Of a DNA stretch of 53,852 bases, positions 37,701 to 44,636 are shown piece by piece. Each line of letters opens with the position of its first letter. Positions within the stretch are counted from its first letter, which is position 1. A program made the translations under genes and the position numbers. The stretch comes from Candidatus Poribacteria bacterium (GTDB lineage Bacteria; Poribacteria; WGA-4E; WGA-3G). Location: positions 1 to 53,852 of the forward strand of contig PYJC01000071.1 of assembly GCA_003635255.1 (NCBI GenBank), given 5' to 3'. The notes under the pieces are model-generated. The model worked only from the letters and a program-made list of their open reading frames with translations, had not been told where the DNA came from and did no database searches.

Positions 37701-38363
37701 GAAACCGCCGCTATAGCCGAAATCCTCGTAACCGTAAGATGAAGTGAGTCCGAGATCAAGTCCGGATGAATAGCCCCCGTAGCCGCCCCCGTATCCATAT
37801 CCGCCATATCGGTTCAGATCCCCGCTACCGAAGTAGTGCGTTTTGTTCGCCTCTACAGTTACGGATTGTAAGCCCGTTATCCGTAAATTCGAGTCCATTG
37901 GGAGCGCGATCCCTTTTTCATCACGTTTCGGTTTCGGTTTCCAGTCGTAGAGTTTACTGAGATTTGTCAATTCGGGTGGGTGTCGCCATCTACGGAGGCT
38001 GTCAAGATAGGGTTGGATGCCTCTAACTTCCGCATCTTTTTCGGATTGTTCCTTTTCATCTTGCCAGATGAAGTGTTTTGGAGCATCCGTAGTAGCAAAT
38101 GGGTTACGGTTCAACAGCCCAAACTCACTGTAGTTTCTATCTTCCGAAGGCGTTTTAGGGGCACTGGAATCAAGAGAGGTGGCATTATCGCGGGGTGCTG
38201 TGGTTTCTGTTTGCGTTTCGTCGTTTTCTTCAGCGATACGACTTACAGCAATATCAGACGTTGCGGAAAGGACAATGATAAGGAGAAGCCCAATTTTATA
38301 AAGCAGCCCCACGCCTCTTAAAAAGTGGTGAACTGCAAGTTTCGACAAAAAATTTTTCAGCAC
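31740..38363 (-). CDS. SprA-like giant outer-membrane protein
   Basis: The 2207 residues begin with a hydrophobic signal (GVGLLYKIGLLLIIVLSATS). Segments match the SprA translocon of the type IX secretion system: IKIWYEGKPESIIKTFSFGD, ITLNLPNTRFLN, NLFGLEGVFEWKNTRLTAFG, VFVQHFRFWLSKNAPGSAKG, LLGIRNDTGQEISGDIWVNE and IHLGDPLVRAGWARRGNMSV. The C-terminal third is rich in alternating beta strands, as expected of a barrel. Two Gly/Tyr-rich low-complexity tracts (about residues 185-315 and 775-830) are unusual for SprA. Several DxNxDGxxD calcium-type motifs occur (DENGDGTIDEEGE, DQNGDGNVDAQFID, NGDDRIDALDLD). No other type IX gene is in the window. Confidence 0.75.
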   Translation of the reverse strand: MLKNFLSKLAVHHFLRGVGLLYKIGLLLIIVLSATSDIAVSRIAEENDETQTETTAPRDNATSLDSSAPKTPSEDRNYSEFGLLNRNPFATTDAPKHFIWQDEKEQSEKDAEVRGIQPYLDSLRRWRHPPELTNLSKLYDWKPKPKRDEKGIALPMDSNLRITGLQSVTVEANKTHYFGSGDLNRYGGYGYGGGYGGYSSGLDLGLTSSYGYEDFGYSGGFGDTGYGSTGYGGGYSSYGSSYGSGYGGYGGFGSRGIPRSTGFNLRQIQQFGLHGRVGQRTHIAVDYSAGGSSLGGGGYGGYGGGYGGGYGLGGAKEQKIKIWYEGKPESIIKTFSFGDITLNLPNTRFLNINRNLFGLEGVFEWKNTRLTAFGSRSKGIREVRTFRGQSRRAGGYGYGPPGTQIPDANYVKNRYYYIHKGEDSLIHEGYLPIKSGSEEIYIDDGVVGNNQGGKRTSQGYFNPQFAGQDYNIDYETGEIEFLSPISANYTIVVAYEYSGGGGGTVGKPGSVFVDENGDGTIDEEGEEIGYIVLKEKGFRGTEATHVYHLGSRNINPRDFQLTIRRQGQNEAFQTSEGLIPYIEIFGLDQNGDGNVDAQFIDYDRGLLRFPTTNPFQITDPNHPYYAYRDSLNNNAIYLEGTFSNAQIYTLIADYTYQSETYNVGLFVIPNSEKVRLNGQLLTRDTDYMMLYEVGTIRFFRQLDEFDEIVVEFEKTPFGGSSQQAVMGVWLEYTHKPKPKSEKEQSLEDRFDRLGGIQSMESSTFGEGTTDPFGGGLQGRRGGLGGFGRSSFGGGFGGGGFGGGGFGGGYSGFGSLGGRSRRGASYYGGYGGAMNYFNPVYQKGFMLSTGYILNTGQRPAEIPDVNSVPNRLQAFNVNTSFGRAFNIAGIFNLLPFINMRNLPLEIDFSGEAAYSHNNPNSIGVALIDSMEGAKESTTVPTLKYNWRPSSLPYIVEDTPVPEGNIYSVTPTIENRATFKVVLKDKNESEAVGNYMRNRDVPASTIQPLSLSTEERLIMELGYDFTDVVAEWGGFSNGISAAGVDYSERSFVDIWMRVQGDDNVTLHLNLGVVNEDTDADQRLDSEDLPNTLTDTNGDDRIDALDLDLENLSDADRYRGNGTLDTGEDVGWNYDGLLKETSIGAGNQILDSEDLNGDGVLDSIDAYFEISIPLNEIPNEWIKSKNTNGWMFLSIPLSKFTPVGSRVPSLVFVQHFRFWLSKNAPGSAKGTLQWASIEIVGNKWQQGIITRSGLQSTPEAGLTGETLSTSTIVEDTIEKFIVGTKDNFSYDKYQSAYLDIEDNELFKKLHPFTATSLGFQTQQQREQTLSLEYYLFPGSYGVTSKQLKGLTQSDGQDFSKHDTLRFWLYGDKSNTTFVLQLAPTVRTGYRSSFYSSDPFVSQTQEEDINVFENLTDYYEYTVPINFEGWKLIEIDLRDLRRNTYPDIATSNQTAVTSQEQFVETESGTQPPDVDSDSPDGHPDGFTVRGRNNTRLSIKNIGGILLGIRNDTGQEISGDIWVNEIHLGDPLVRAGWARRGNMSVSLGNIFKLRGGYASQDKDFESGAGEIGRQRLSSRGYSTTNNDFNIDADVTIFPWLPIRYGIRQQDTETESLRGSYSSFRSGKSEILTRDFSVQFNRNPYPNLGFAYNYQDFWNERQGTQISHLYTGSFRYELSSKLGVNAQYRHEDVLAKPETATDTTTTSTSYYSYGYGRNQDEKTDSGTITLNINPTNIFSLNPSYDVRRTLERREDRSYSSRTLASDAETASETQAETKPDFSIAEREHRLSFTPRLNRDLIGLRPTVTSRMSFRENWFREQKNASLNGNVSLGMNLSIQKWFGWFLKTEKPPAPQTPTDGPQNGTPPSLEIEDPPESPQSNDATKIIEQLRENDIDETQIQELEEDRGDWIERDKGEIENGTPPQANIAPVTQEGFLHRVLKSFTISTNANFNASESYRQLASGLSALEIWSLADDAKERTNSRRSNRYSLRGSVKPWSWVTLGTNVSTSNTSRKSSGTPYKSHAESYEADMKLNTQKKTSFQVRYIFTKRDTATLETILSDSKAHTPSLSWIHTWGDSETPRTALGIRTTFRDQQRSGIQGNAVIVTPNLSIDYRYHTEKGIRIPFTQKRIQLKQDLDLTNTLSWAIRRENFGANREERSERYETTLRVGYKISTHITANFHLGLSYHHDRVEEGRDFLSVASALTIRGEIQ

Positions 38364-38516
38364 GTGTATTCTCGTTTATAGCATAGGAGACCGTTAGTTT
38401 CCTGTGCTGAGTTCCGTTATTTTTCGGCAACTTCTGTGGCGGGTGAACGCGTCCAAAGAATTCCTTGACCTTGAGAACGCAACCGAAATGTGATGTGAAT
38501 TGTCCGATCTACTAAA

Positions 38517-38601
38517 AATGTCCCAATTAACTCGCGTTTCGTCGCCGCTGTGTATCAACCGCGATTTGGAATCTTGACTTGAAACGAGAAATTGGGACAT
38601 T
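38517..38601. terminator. inverted repeat between giant gene and LamG gene
   Basis: aatgtcccaatt (38517-38528) is exactly complementary to 38590-38601, and the following ctcg-gtttc part also pairs. The 60-base interior makes it a long stem-loop or a small palindromic element. It lies in the 269-base gap upstream of the giant gene and downstream of the LamG gene. Confidence 0.45.
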
Positions 38602-38632
38602 ATGTTTACATAAATTTTGCAACGCTACTATC

Positions 38633-39391
38633 TTACTTGCCACTCTTTTTAAGATACCCCCATGTTACCGCTAACTTCTCTGCTGCTTCTACCGCTTGAA
38701 ATTGCCTTGAGAGACCCTCCATCACCTCAGCGATCTCGTCTTCGTCTAATGCTGTATTGTAGACAGCGACCTCATCAATGATGCCTCTCAACGGTCCGTT
38801 CTTCCCATCGGGACCCTGTGCGCCGATAATCAGGGGGGCATTGCTTGTCGCAGGTTTACCAGCAGCACCGCGTGGGTTAAATTGTTCACCATCGACATAA
38901 GGAGTGAGGCTCTTCTCATCATACACACCTGCGACGAAATGCCATTTACCATCGGTGACCTCTTTGCTGCCCACTTGCAAGTCTTGCGCACCATTAGGAA
39001 GTGTGAATCCGAAGGTCATCACGCCAGGACGTATCCACATCGTATAGTTCCGATTTGGCCACCTTTCTTTGCCAACAATTATTTGGTACGGATCGACGAT
39101 CTTCGGGACTTTTATCCATGCTGTCATTGTCCACTGCCTGAGATTCATAATATCCTCATGTGGGACGCTTACGTGCCCACCATCAAATTCAAGTGCTGCC
39201 TCAAATTTTCCGTCAGCCCACGCCACCTCGCCAATAATTTCACCATGATGTCCGTTCCCTGATAGGTCTTTGACGATTTTACCGGCACCTTCATCGAATA
39301 ACCATACGCCTATCGCGTCAGCACTGGCACTGGTAACTGCGAAATAACACAAGATATGCATAAGGAGCATTGAAACAGTTAGCCTTACCAT
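38633..39391 (-). CDS. secreted LamG (concanavalin A-like) domain protein
   Basis: The 252 residues begin with a cleavable signal peptide (LLMHILCYFAVTSASADA). One LamG/pentraxin-type jelly roll follows: IGVWLFDEGAGKIVKDLSGN, ALEFDGGHVSVPHEDIMNLR, TMTAWIKVP, KWHFVAGVYDEKSLTPYVDG and RGIIDEVAVYNTALDEDEIA. These motifs define the LamG_3 subtype, often found in carbohydrate-binding or cell-surface proteins of marine and sponge-associated bacteria. The short C-terminal helix has no anchor motif. It probably works in the periplasm or outside. Confidence 0.85.
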   Translation of the reverse strand: MVRLTVSMLLMHILCYFAVTSASADAIGVWLFDEGAGKIVKDLSGNGHHGEIIGEVAWADGKFEAALEFDGGHVSVPHEDIMNLRQWTMTAWIKVPKIVDPYQIIVGKERWPNRNYTMWIRPGVMTFGFTLPNGAQDLQVGSKEVTDGKWHFVAGVYDEKSLTPYVDGEQFNPRGAAGKPATSNAPLIIGAQGPDGKNGPLRGIIDEVAVYNTALDEDEIAEVMEGLSRQFQAVEAAEKLAVTWGYLKKSGK

Positions 39392-39607
39392 ATTCTTACC
39401 CTCCCATGATTTTCGGTTATTGAGTTCTTCTATCTATTTTATTTAATTTTAGCAGATTCTTCGCAAAGTTGCACACGTTTTTCTTTTGACATCTTCGGCA
39501 CACTGAGATAGAATAGTGTATATTATCAATAGTTGCCTTGGGTCTAAAACCCCGAATCTTTAGATTAGGTGTGTCAATATCTGCAATCAAGTAAGGATAT
39601 CCGAATC

Positions 39608-40645
39608 ATGCCAAAGTATCGGACCGCAATCATCGGTTGTGGCAGTAGAGCCTACAGTCATGCAAATGCATATCAGCAAGTTTCGCGAGGCGAGTTAGTT
39701 GCGTGTGCGAACCGATCAAATGCTGCCCGTCGCGAAAAATTCGCTGAAACTTTCGGGATTACGGGTTACGCCGATGCCGAGGAGATGCTCCGAATAGAAA
39801 AACCCGATCTTGTTCACCTCGTCGCGATGCCGGATCAATGGCGTGCGCTCATGCCGATGGTCTCTGAATTTGGTGTACCAGCATGTATCGTTGAAAAGCC
39901 GATTGCTTGTGGCGTTGAAGATTGGCGTTTGCTGCGCGAATTAGAAAAGCGAACTGCTACGAAATTTGGTATAGGGAAACAATACCGCTGGCATCCGGGA
40001 CTCATCAATTGTCAGAAGATGGTGCAGAGTGGTATGTTGGGTGAAATTCGTCTTTTAGATTTTTCATGTGGTATGAACCTGTCTGCCCAAGGTACACATA
40101 TCATTGATTGGGCAATGTCCTTGAATGACGATTCGCCGATCATTCGGGTCTTTGGCACTGTTAGTGGTGCCGAGTCGTTGGACAGCACCTATCCGGCTCC
40201 GGATGCATCATCGTGCGAAGTCGTCTTTGAAAACGGTGTCTACGGGTTTTGGAACACCGGCTTTACCGCGCCACGCATCATGGACGACGATGCTATCTAC
40301 AAACACTGTCGCGTTGCCGCCTATTGCGAAAGAGGTCATGTCCTTTTTGAAGAATTCGGTGGATGGGAAATCTTTTCCAAAACTGGCACCAAAATCCACC
40401 AGACGACTCCTGATGAGTGGCGTGAAAATAACGACCTTGCGCAAGCACGTTTGACGGAAGCGATGTTCGATTGGATTGAGGACGATGCCAATCCAGTCGA
40501 GACGCATCTGAAACTTGCGTTGCACCAGTTTAACGCCATTTTGGGCATCTATGCGAGTGCGATCTCTCACCAACCGATTGACATCCCTTTTGACCCGCCT
40601 ACAGACCTTGATTCACAACTTCGTGAGGTGTTGTCGCGTTCCTGA
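39608..40645 (+). CDS. Gfo/Idh/MocA-family oxidoreductase
   Basis: The 345 residues have the Rossmann start YRTAIIGCGSRAYSHANAY, the strand DLVHLVAMPDQW, and the EKP motif (CIVEKPIACG) whose Lys takes part in catalysis. The C-terminal substrate domain follows (FGIGKQYRWHPGLINCQKMV). The family oxidises or epimerises sugars and inositols with NAD(P). The frame opens at 39569, but the ATG at 39608 with AAGGA upstream fits the family N-terminus. It lies next to rpe and two zinc dehydrogenases on the same strand, suggesting a sugar-degradation set. The substrate is unknown. Confidence 0.87.
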   Translation: MPKYRTAIIGCGSRAYSHANAYQQVSRGELVACANRSNAARREKFAETFGITGYADAEEMLRIEKPDLVHLVAMPDQWRALMPMVSEFGVPACIVEKPIACGVEDWRLLRELEKRTATKFGIGKQYRWHPGLINCQKMVQSGMLGEIRLLDFSCGMNLSAQGTHIIDWAMSLNDDSPIIRVFGTVSGAESLDSTYPAPDASSCEVVFENGVYGFWNTGFTAPRIMDDDAIYKHCRVAAYCERGHVLFEEFGGWEIFSKTGTKIHQTTPDEWRENNDLAQARLTEAMFDWIEDDANPVETHLKLALHQFNAILGIYASAISHQPIDIPFDPPTDLDSQLREVLSRS

Positions 40646-40662
40646 CGCGTCCATGCCAAAAT

Positions 40663-40691
40663 TTGACAAATTCATCATTTTATGCTATACT
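40663..40691 (+). promoter_or_regulatory. sigma-70 type promoter before rpe
   Basis: TTGACA at 40663-40668, a 17-base spacer, and TATACT at 40686-40691. It lies 58 bases before the rpe start and is among the best -35/-10 pairs in the window. Confidence 0.7.
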
Positions 40692-40748
40692 ATTAAAGAT
40701 TTTATGTTAGAATAGGCATAGTAATTTTGATGCTATAGGAGTGCTATC

Positions 40749-41477
40749 TTGCCTACGCCAAATACGGCATCTTCAGAACCAGATATCCACATCGCGCCGT
40801 CGGTGATGTGCGCGGATTTATGCAACTTGGAAACCGATGTTCGGCAATTAGAGGCCGCTGGGATTAATATGCTCCATTTCGACTTGATGGACGCACATTT
40901 CGTTCCGAATATGCCGATTGGGCTTGCGCTTATTGAACAATTACGTCCAAAAACAGACGCTGCTTTTGATATTCACCTTATGGTGGAAAACAACGATTTC
41001 TTTGTGGATGCAGTCGCAGAGATAGGTGTCCAGCAGATAGCCGTTCATGTTGAATCGGCAACGCATCTTGATAGAACGTTATCTCTCATTCGGGCGCACG
41101 GCATCAAGGCAGGCGCAGCACTCAACCCCGCAACCCCGCTCTCTGCATTGGATTATGTCCTGGATCGGCTCGATTTTGTGCTGGTTATGACGGTAAATCC
41201 TGGATTTGCAGGGCAGAAGGTAGTTCCATCGACTCTCCGAAAAATCGCGGAGTGTCGTGCTTTTTTACATGAACACACAGTTGGCCTACCGATTGAAGTG
41301 GATGGCAACGTGAGTTTTGAAAATATCCCGAAAATGGTTTCCGCAGGCGCGGATATCTTGGTCGGAGGGACGAGTAGCGTTTTCCAAAAATCGGGGTCAC
41401 GGCTTGAGAACGTGCAGCGGATTCAGCAGGCTATTACGCTCGGACTCGCAAAACGGGAGGGCGGGCAGCGAGCGTAG
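40749..41477 (+). CDS. rpe: ribulose-phosphate 3-epimerase
   Basis: This TIM-barrel epimerase interconverts ribulose 5-phosphate and xylulose 5-phosphate. The 242 residues carry the family signatures: IAPSVMCADLCNLETDV, LHFDLMDAHFVPNMPIG (metal His/Asp), FDIHLMVENND, HVESATHLDRTL, VLVMTVNPGFAGQKVVPSTL and IEVDGNVSFENIPKMVSAGA. The phosphate-binding GGTSSVFQ comes near the end. The start is a TTG at 40749 with TAGGAG eight bases before it. Some hexulose-6-phosphate epimerases look alike; given the sugar-enzyme neighbours, that is a possible alternative. Confidence 0.9.
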   Translation: MPTPNTASSEPDIHIAPSVMCADLCNLETDVRQLEAAGINMLHFDLMDAHFVPNMPIGLALIEQLRPKTDAAFDIHLMVENNDFFVDAVAEIGVQQIAVHVESATHLDRTLSLIRAHGIKAGAALNPATPLSALDYVLDRLDFVLVMTVNPGFAGQKVVPSTLRKIAECRAFLHEHTVGLPIEVDGNVSFENIPKMVSAGADILVGGTSSVFQKSGSRLENVQRIQQAITLGLAKREGGQRA

Positions 41478-41571
41478 GTGCTCCTTTGATAGTTAGTGGA
41501 GGGCGGATATACGGAGAGGGACGTTTTTTGTAAAAACCTGTCTGAACGAACCGCAAGGAAAATTAAAAATA

Positions 41572-42627
41572 ATGGAAGCACTTGTCCTTCACGGGGTTGG
41601 AGATTTACGGTTAGAGCAGATTCCGGTGCCGCAGCTCGCTGAAGGGGACGTGCGCGTCCGAATCGGATTCTGTGGTGTCTGCGGTTCCGATATTCCGAGA
41701 ATTTTCGTCAAAGGCACTTATAGTTTCCCGACGGTTTGTGGACACGAATTTGCTGGCATTGTTGATGCATGCGGTCCTGGGGTTGACGATTTTACGCCAG
41801 GGGATCCCGTCGTCGTATTTCCGCTGCTCTGGTGTGGTACCTGTTCCGCGTGTGAACAGGGGAAGTATGTCCAATGCCACGATTATGATTATCTCGGTTC
41901 ACGTAGCGATGGTGCCTTTGCTGAATATGTCGTCGCACCGAAAGCGAATTTGATCCGTGTCCCGCACGGTGTGACACTCGAGGAAGCAGCGATGACAGAA
42001 CCGGCTGCAGTTGCATTACACGCCGTCCGTCGCACGCAAACATCGCTTGCTGGAAAAACTGTTGCTATTTTTGGGGCAGGTCCCATCGGATTGATGACAG
42101 CACAGTGGGCAAGAATAATGGGTGCCACAACAGTGCTCCTCTTTGATATTGTTGCGGAGAAACTGGAATTGGCGAAGCAACTCGGCTTTGATGAAGTGTT
42201 TAACACTACGACTGAAAAACCCGTTGAGGTTGTGAATGCGTCTACTAATGGAAAAGGCGCGCATGTCTGTATTGAGGCTGCAGGGGTTCCTGCCACTTAC
42301 CGCAATGTGCTTGAGAGTGTCGGACGCGGTGGGCGTGTCGTTTTACTTGGTAACCCCGAGGCAGATGTAACCCTCCCTGCGGTGCTTATATCGCAATTAA
42401 TGCGACGTGAAGTGAGCATTTTCGGAACGTGGAATTCCGATTATAGTGCCGCTGGCAACGACGACGATTGGCGGACTGTACTTCAAGCGATGGCTTCCGA
42501 TATGCTAACACTTACGCCTCTCATAACACATAAGGTTCCATTAGTAGATAGTTCCAATATGTTGCATAAGATGCGAGACAAAAATGAGTTTTACGCAAAA
42601 GTCTTGATTCATCCATCGGAGGAATAG
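41572..42627 (+). CDS. zinc-dependent MDR dehydrogenase (galactitol-1-phosphate/sorbitol type)
   Basis: The 351 residues form a medium-chain dehydrogenase. The catalytic zinc motif is GFCGVCGSDIPRIF and GHEFAGIV. A structural-zinc lobe reads CGTCSACEQGKYVQC. The NAD-binding motif is VAIFGAGPIGLMTAQWA. The CGVCGSDIPRIF...YSFPTVCGHEF wording is closest to galactitol-1-phosphate 5-dehydrogenase. The ATG is preceded by GAACCGCAAGGAAAA, the same leader as before the 2-hydroxyacid dehydrogenase at 11223. It follows rpe by 94 bases on the same strand. A repeat element separates it from the second dehydrogenase. Confidence 0.87.
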   Translation: MEALVLHGVGDLRLEQIPVPQLAEGDVRVRIGFCGVCGSDIPRIFVKGTYSFPTVCGHEFAGIVDACGPGVDDFTPGDPVVVFPLLWCGTCSACEQGKYVQCHDYDYLGSRSDGAFAEYVVAPKANLIRVPHGVTLEEAAMTEPAAVALHAVRRTQTSLAGKTVAIFGAGPIGLMTAQWARIMGATTVLLFDIVAEKLELAKQLGFDEVFNTTTEKPVEVVNASTNGKGAHVCIEAAGVPATYRNVLESVGRGGRVVLLGNPEADVTLPAVLISQLMRREVSIFGTWNSDYSAAGNDDDWRTVLQAMASDMLTLTPLITHKVPLVDSSNMLHKMRDKNEFYAKVLIHPSEE

Positions 42628-42851
42628 TAGTCAGTTATCGGTTATCGGTTTCAGTTTTAATAGTTATTAGTTGTTAGTTTTTAGTTGTTGGTTAAAGAGG
42701 ATTTCTGTGGTGGATACAATCAACGTGACTCCGACAGGTTCTCCGACTCTTAACTTCTAACTGATAACTAAAAACTATTCGTCTGACAACTGATAACGCT
42801 GCGTAAGCCTCTATAGGCTTGCGGGACAATGCGAGGCAAACTGATAACTAT
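42628..42851. repeat. palindromic intergenic repeat, copy B
   Basis: The left side has gtcagttatcggttatcgg and the right side aactgataactaaaaact, ctgacaactgataac and gcgaggcaaactgataac, in opposite sense. An internal ggttaaagagg recalls the ttaagagg core of the other copies. No gene is present. Confidence 0.6.
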
Positions 42852-42858
42852 AAAAAAT

Positions 42859-43917
42859 ATGAAAGCGGCTATACTTGAAAGTTTAGACAATTTGAGTGTG
42901 AAAGAAGTCCCCGAACCTGAAATCGATGATGATGCCGCTTTAATGCGCGTTGAGGCTGTGAGTATATGTGGTTCTGATGTGCGTATTCTTCATCACGGTA
43001 ATCCAAGAGTTAAACCCCCCACCATCATTGGTCATGAAAATTCCGGTGTCATCGTTAAAACTGGTAAAAACGTAACGCGTGTTAAAGAAGGTGACCGAGT
43101 GTCAATCGGTGCTGATGTTCCTTGTGGTCAGTGCCGTTGGTGCCGAGACGGTCTTGGAAACAACTGCGGCATCAACTACGCTATCGGTTACCAAATCCCC
43201 GGTGCTTTCGCGCAGTATATGAAACTGCCCCGCCTCGTTTTGGAGGAGGGACCCGTTACTCCATTTGACGCATCGCTCAGTTTTGATGAAGCTGCTCTCG
43301 CTGAACCGCTGGCATGTGCTATCAATGGGCTTGAACTCGTCAATATGTCGCTCGGCAAAACCGTCGTTATCATCGGTCTCGGACCGATCGGTTGTATGAT
43401 GATTGACCTTGCACGGGGGATGGGTGCCACGAAAGTCATCGGTGTGCAACGCAGCAAACTCCGGATGGAGATCGCAAAGTTCTATGAAGCAGATGTTTAT
43501 ATCGCCTCTGAAGAGGAAGACGTGATTGAGAGATGCAAAGAAGAAACAGAGGGCGAGGGGCCCGATGTCGTTGTTACAACGTGTGGCTCTGTTGAAGCAC
43601 ACGAACAGGCTATTGAAATGGTGGCACACCGCGGATATGTCAATCTATTCGGCGGATTACCAAAGACCATGCGTCCTATGAGTGTTCTTTCAAATGTTAT
43701 TCACTATAAGGAATGCTTTGTGACAGGTTCACACGGATGTGTGCCGCGCCATCATGAATTAGCGGTGCGTCTCCTTGAAAAAGGATTCGTCCGTGTAAAG
43801 CCCCTCATCACCCACCATTTTCCGCTTGTTGAGATTGATAAGGCATTTGAGACGATGGAATCTCGGAGAGGGATGAAGATTATGATACATCCGCATCAGG
43901 AGGAGAGAGGAACGTAA
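42859..43917 (+). CDS. zinc-dependent MDR dehydrogenase (threonine/sorbitol type)
   Basis: The 352 residues show the catalytic zinc site (VSICGSDVRILHHG, GHENSGVI) and a four-cysteine structural lobe (CGQCRWCRDGLGNNC). The cofactor motif is VVIIGLGPIGCMMIDLARGM. The FGGLPKT and GSHGCVPRHHELAVRLLEKG segments occur in L-threonine 3-dehydrogenase and sorbitol dehydrogenase relatives. The frame opens at 42829 inside a repeat; the ATG at 42859 starts the family N-terminus (MKAAILESLDNLSVKEV). Its stop overlaps the apt start codon (TAATG), so the two are translationally coupled. Confidence 0.87.
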   Translation: MKAAILESLDNLSVKEVPEPEIDDDAALMRVEAVSICGSDVRILHHGNPRVKPPTIIGHENSGVIVKTGKNVTRVKEGDRVSIGADVPCGQCRWCRDGLGNNCGINYAIGYQIPGAFAQYMKLPRLVLEEGPVTPFDASLSFDEAALAEPLACAINGLELVNMSLGKTVVIIGLGPIGCMMIDLARGMGATKVIGVQRSKLRMEIAKFYEADVYIASEEEDVIERCKEETEGEGPDVVVTTCGSVEAHEQAIEMVAHRGYVNLFGGLPKTMRPMSVLSNVIHYKECFVTGSHGCVPRHHELAVRLLEKGFVRVKPLITHHFPLVEIDKAFETMESRRGMKIMIHPHQEERGT

Positions 43918-44432
43918 TGCAAGATTTTTCACGGTTTATTCGAGAGGTCCCCGATTTTCCGAAACCGGGTATTGTGTATAAGGATATCACGCCACTTTTA
44001 GGAAATCCAACCGCCTTTCATAGGGCGATTGATGAGTTCGCACTCCGTTATAAACTTGAAGCAATTGATGTTGTTACGGGAACTGAGGCACGCGGCTTCA
44101 TTTTCGGTGCTGCGCTCGCTTATCGACTTGGTGTCGGTTTTGCCCCTATCCGAAAAAGGGGTAAACTACCGTATCAGACACACGAAGCCACATACGACCT
44201 TGAATACGGTTATGATGTCGTTGCAATTCATCAAGATGCATTCCCCAAAGACAGCAAAGTACTCATATGTGATGATGTCTTGGCAACTGGAGGGACGCTT
44301 GCTGCATCAATCGAACTCGTTGAGAAACTCGAAGGGCACATCGTTGGCGTTGCGGTTTTAATAGAATTACTGGAATTCAACGGGAGAGAGAAGATTCCAG
44401 ATCACGATATTTTTTCGCTCATTAAATATTAG
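43917..44432 (+). CDS. apt: adenine phosphoribosyltransferase
   Basis: Apt makes AMP from adenine and PRPP in purine salvage. The 171 residues are full length and carry VPDFPKPGIVYKDITPLLG, GTEARGFIFGAALAYRLGVG, FAPIRKRGKLPYQT and the PRPP-binding motif VLICDDVLATGGTLAAS (near residue 115). The ATG overlaps the stop of the dehydrogenase upstream, and AGGAGAGAGG lies just before it. tRNA-Arg follows twelve bases after the stop. Confidence 0.95.
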   Translation: MQDFSRFIREVPDFPKPGIVYKDITPLLGNPTAFHRAIDEFALRYKLEAIDVVTGTEARGFIFGAALAYRLGVGFAPIRKRGKLPYQTHEATYDLEYGYDVVAIHQDAFPKDSKVLICDDVLATGGTLAASIELVEKLEGHIVGVAVLIELLEFNGREKIPDHDIFSLIKY

Positions 44433-44444
44433 GCTATACTATAT

Positions 44445-44517
44445 GCGCCTGTAGCTCAGTGGATAGAGCAGTGGTTTCCTAAACCACGTGTCGGGGGTTC
44501 GATTCCTCCCAGGCGCA
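44445..44517 (+). tRNA. tRNA-Arg (anticodon CCT)
   Basis: The 73 bases fold as a complete cloverleaf. The acceptor GCGCCTG pairs with CAGGCGC, with discriminator A. The D arm is GCTC...GAGC, the anticodon stem GTGGT/ACCAC with loop TTCCTAA, and the T arm GGGGG-TTCGATT-CCTCC. The anticodon CCT reads AGG. CCA is not encoded; the next bases are TTT. Confidence 0.95.
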
Positions 44518-44520
44518 TTT

Positions 44521-44625
44521 GAAATGGTTGTCAAGATTGGCTATCGGGAACCGTTGACTGCTGATGGAGACCGGTGGCTATTCTTCTGACAACCGATAAT
44601 TTAGTAACCATTCTAATGTGTAGGA
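44521..44625. repeat. degenerate palindromic repeat between tRNA and secD
   Basis: ggttgtcaagattggctatcgg on the left and ctgacaaccgataat on the right are inverted and share words with the other intergenic repeats of this window. The copy is more decayed than A-D. Confidence 0.4.
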
Positions 44626-44636
44626 GCAAGTGATTA

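Noticed and set aside
36831..37830. Gly-rich repeats of the giant gene as a separate PE-PGRS-like or silk-like gene
   Set aside because: They lie within one open frame with SprA-like sequence on both sides; the many opposite-strand frames there are shadows of the repeat codons.
38394..38600. 68-codon frame upstream of the giant gene
   Set aside because: It covers an inverted repeat, has no Shine-Dalgarno and no similarity to any family.
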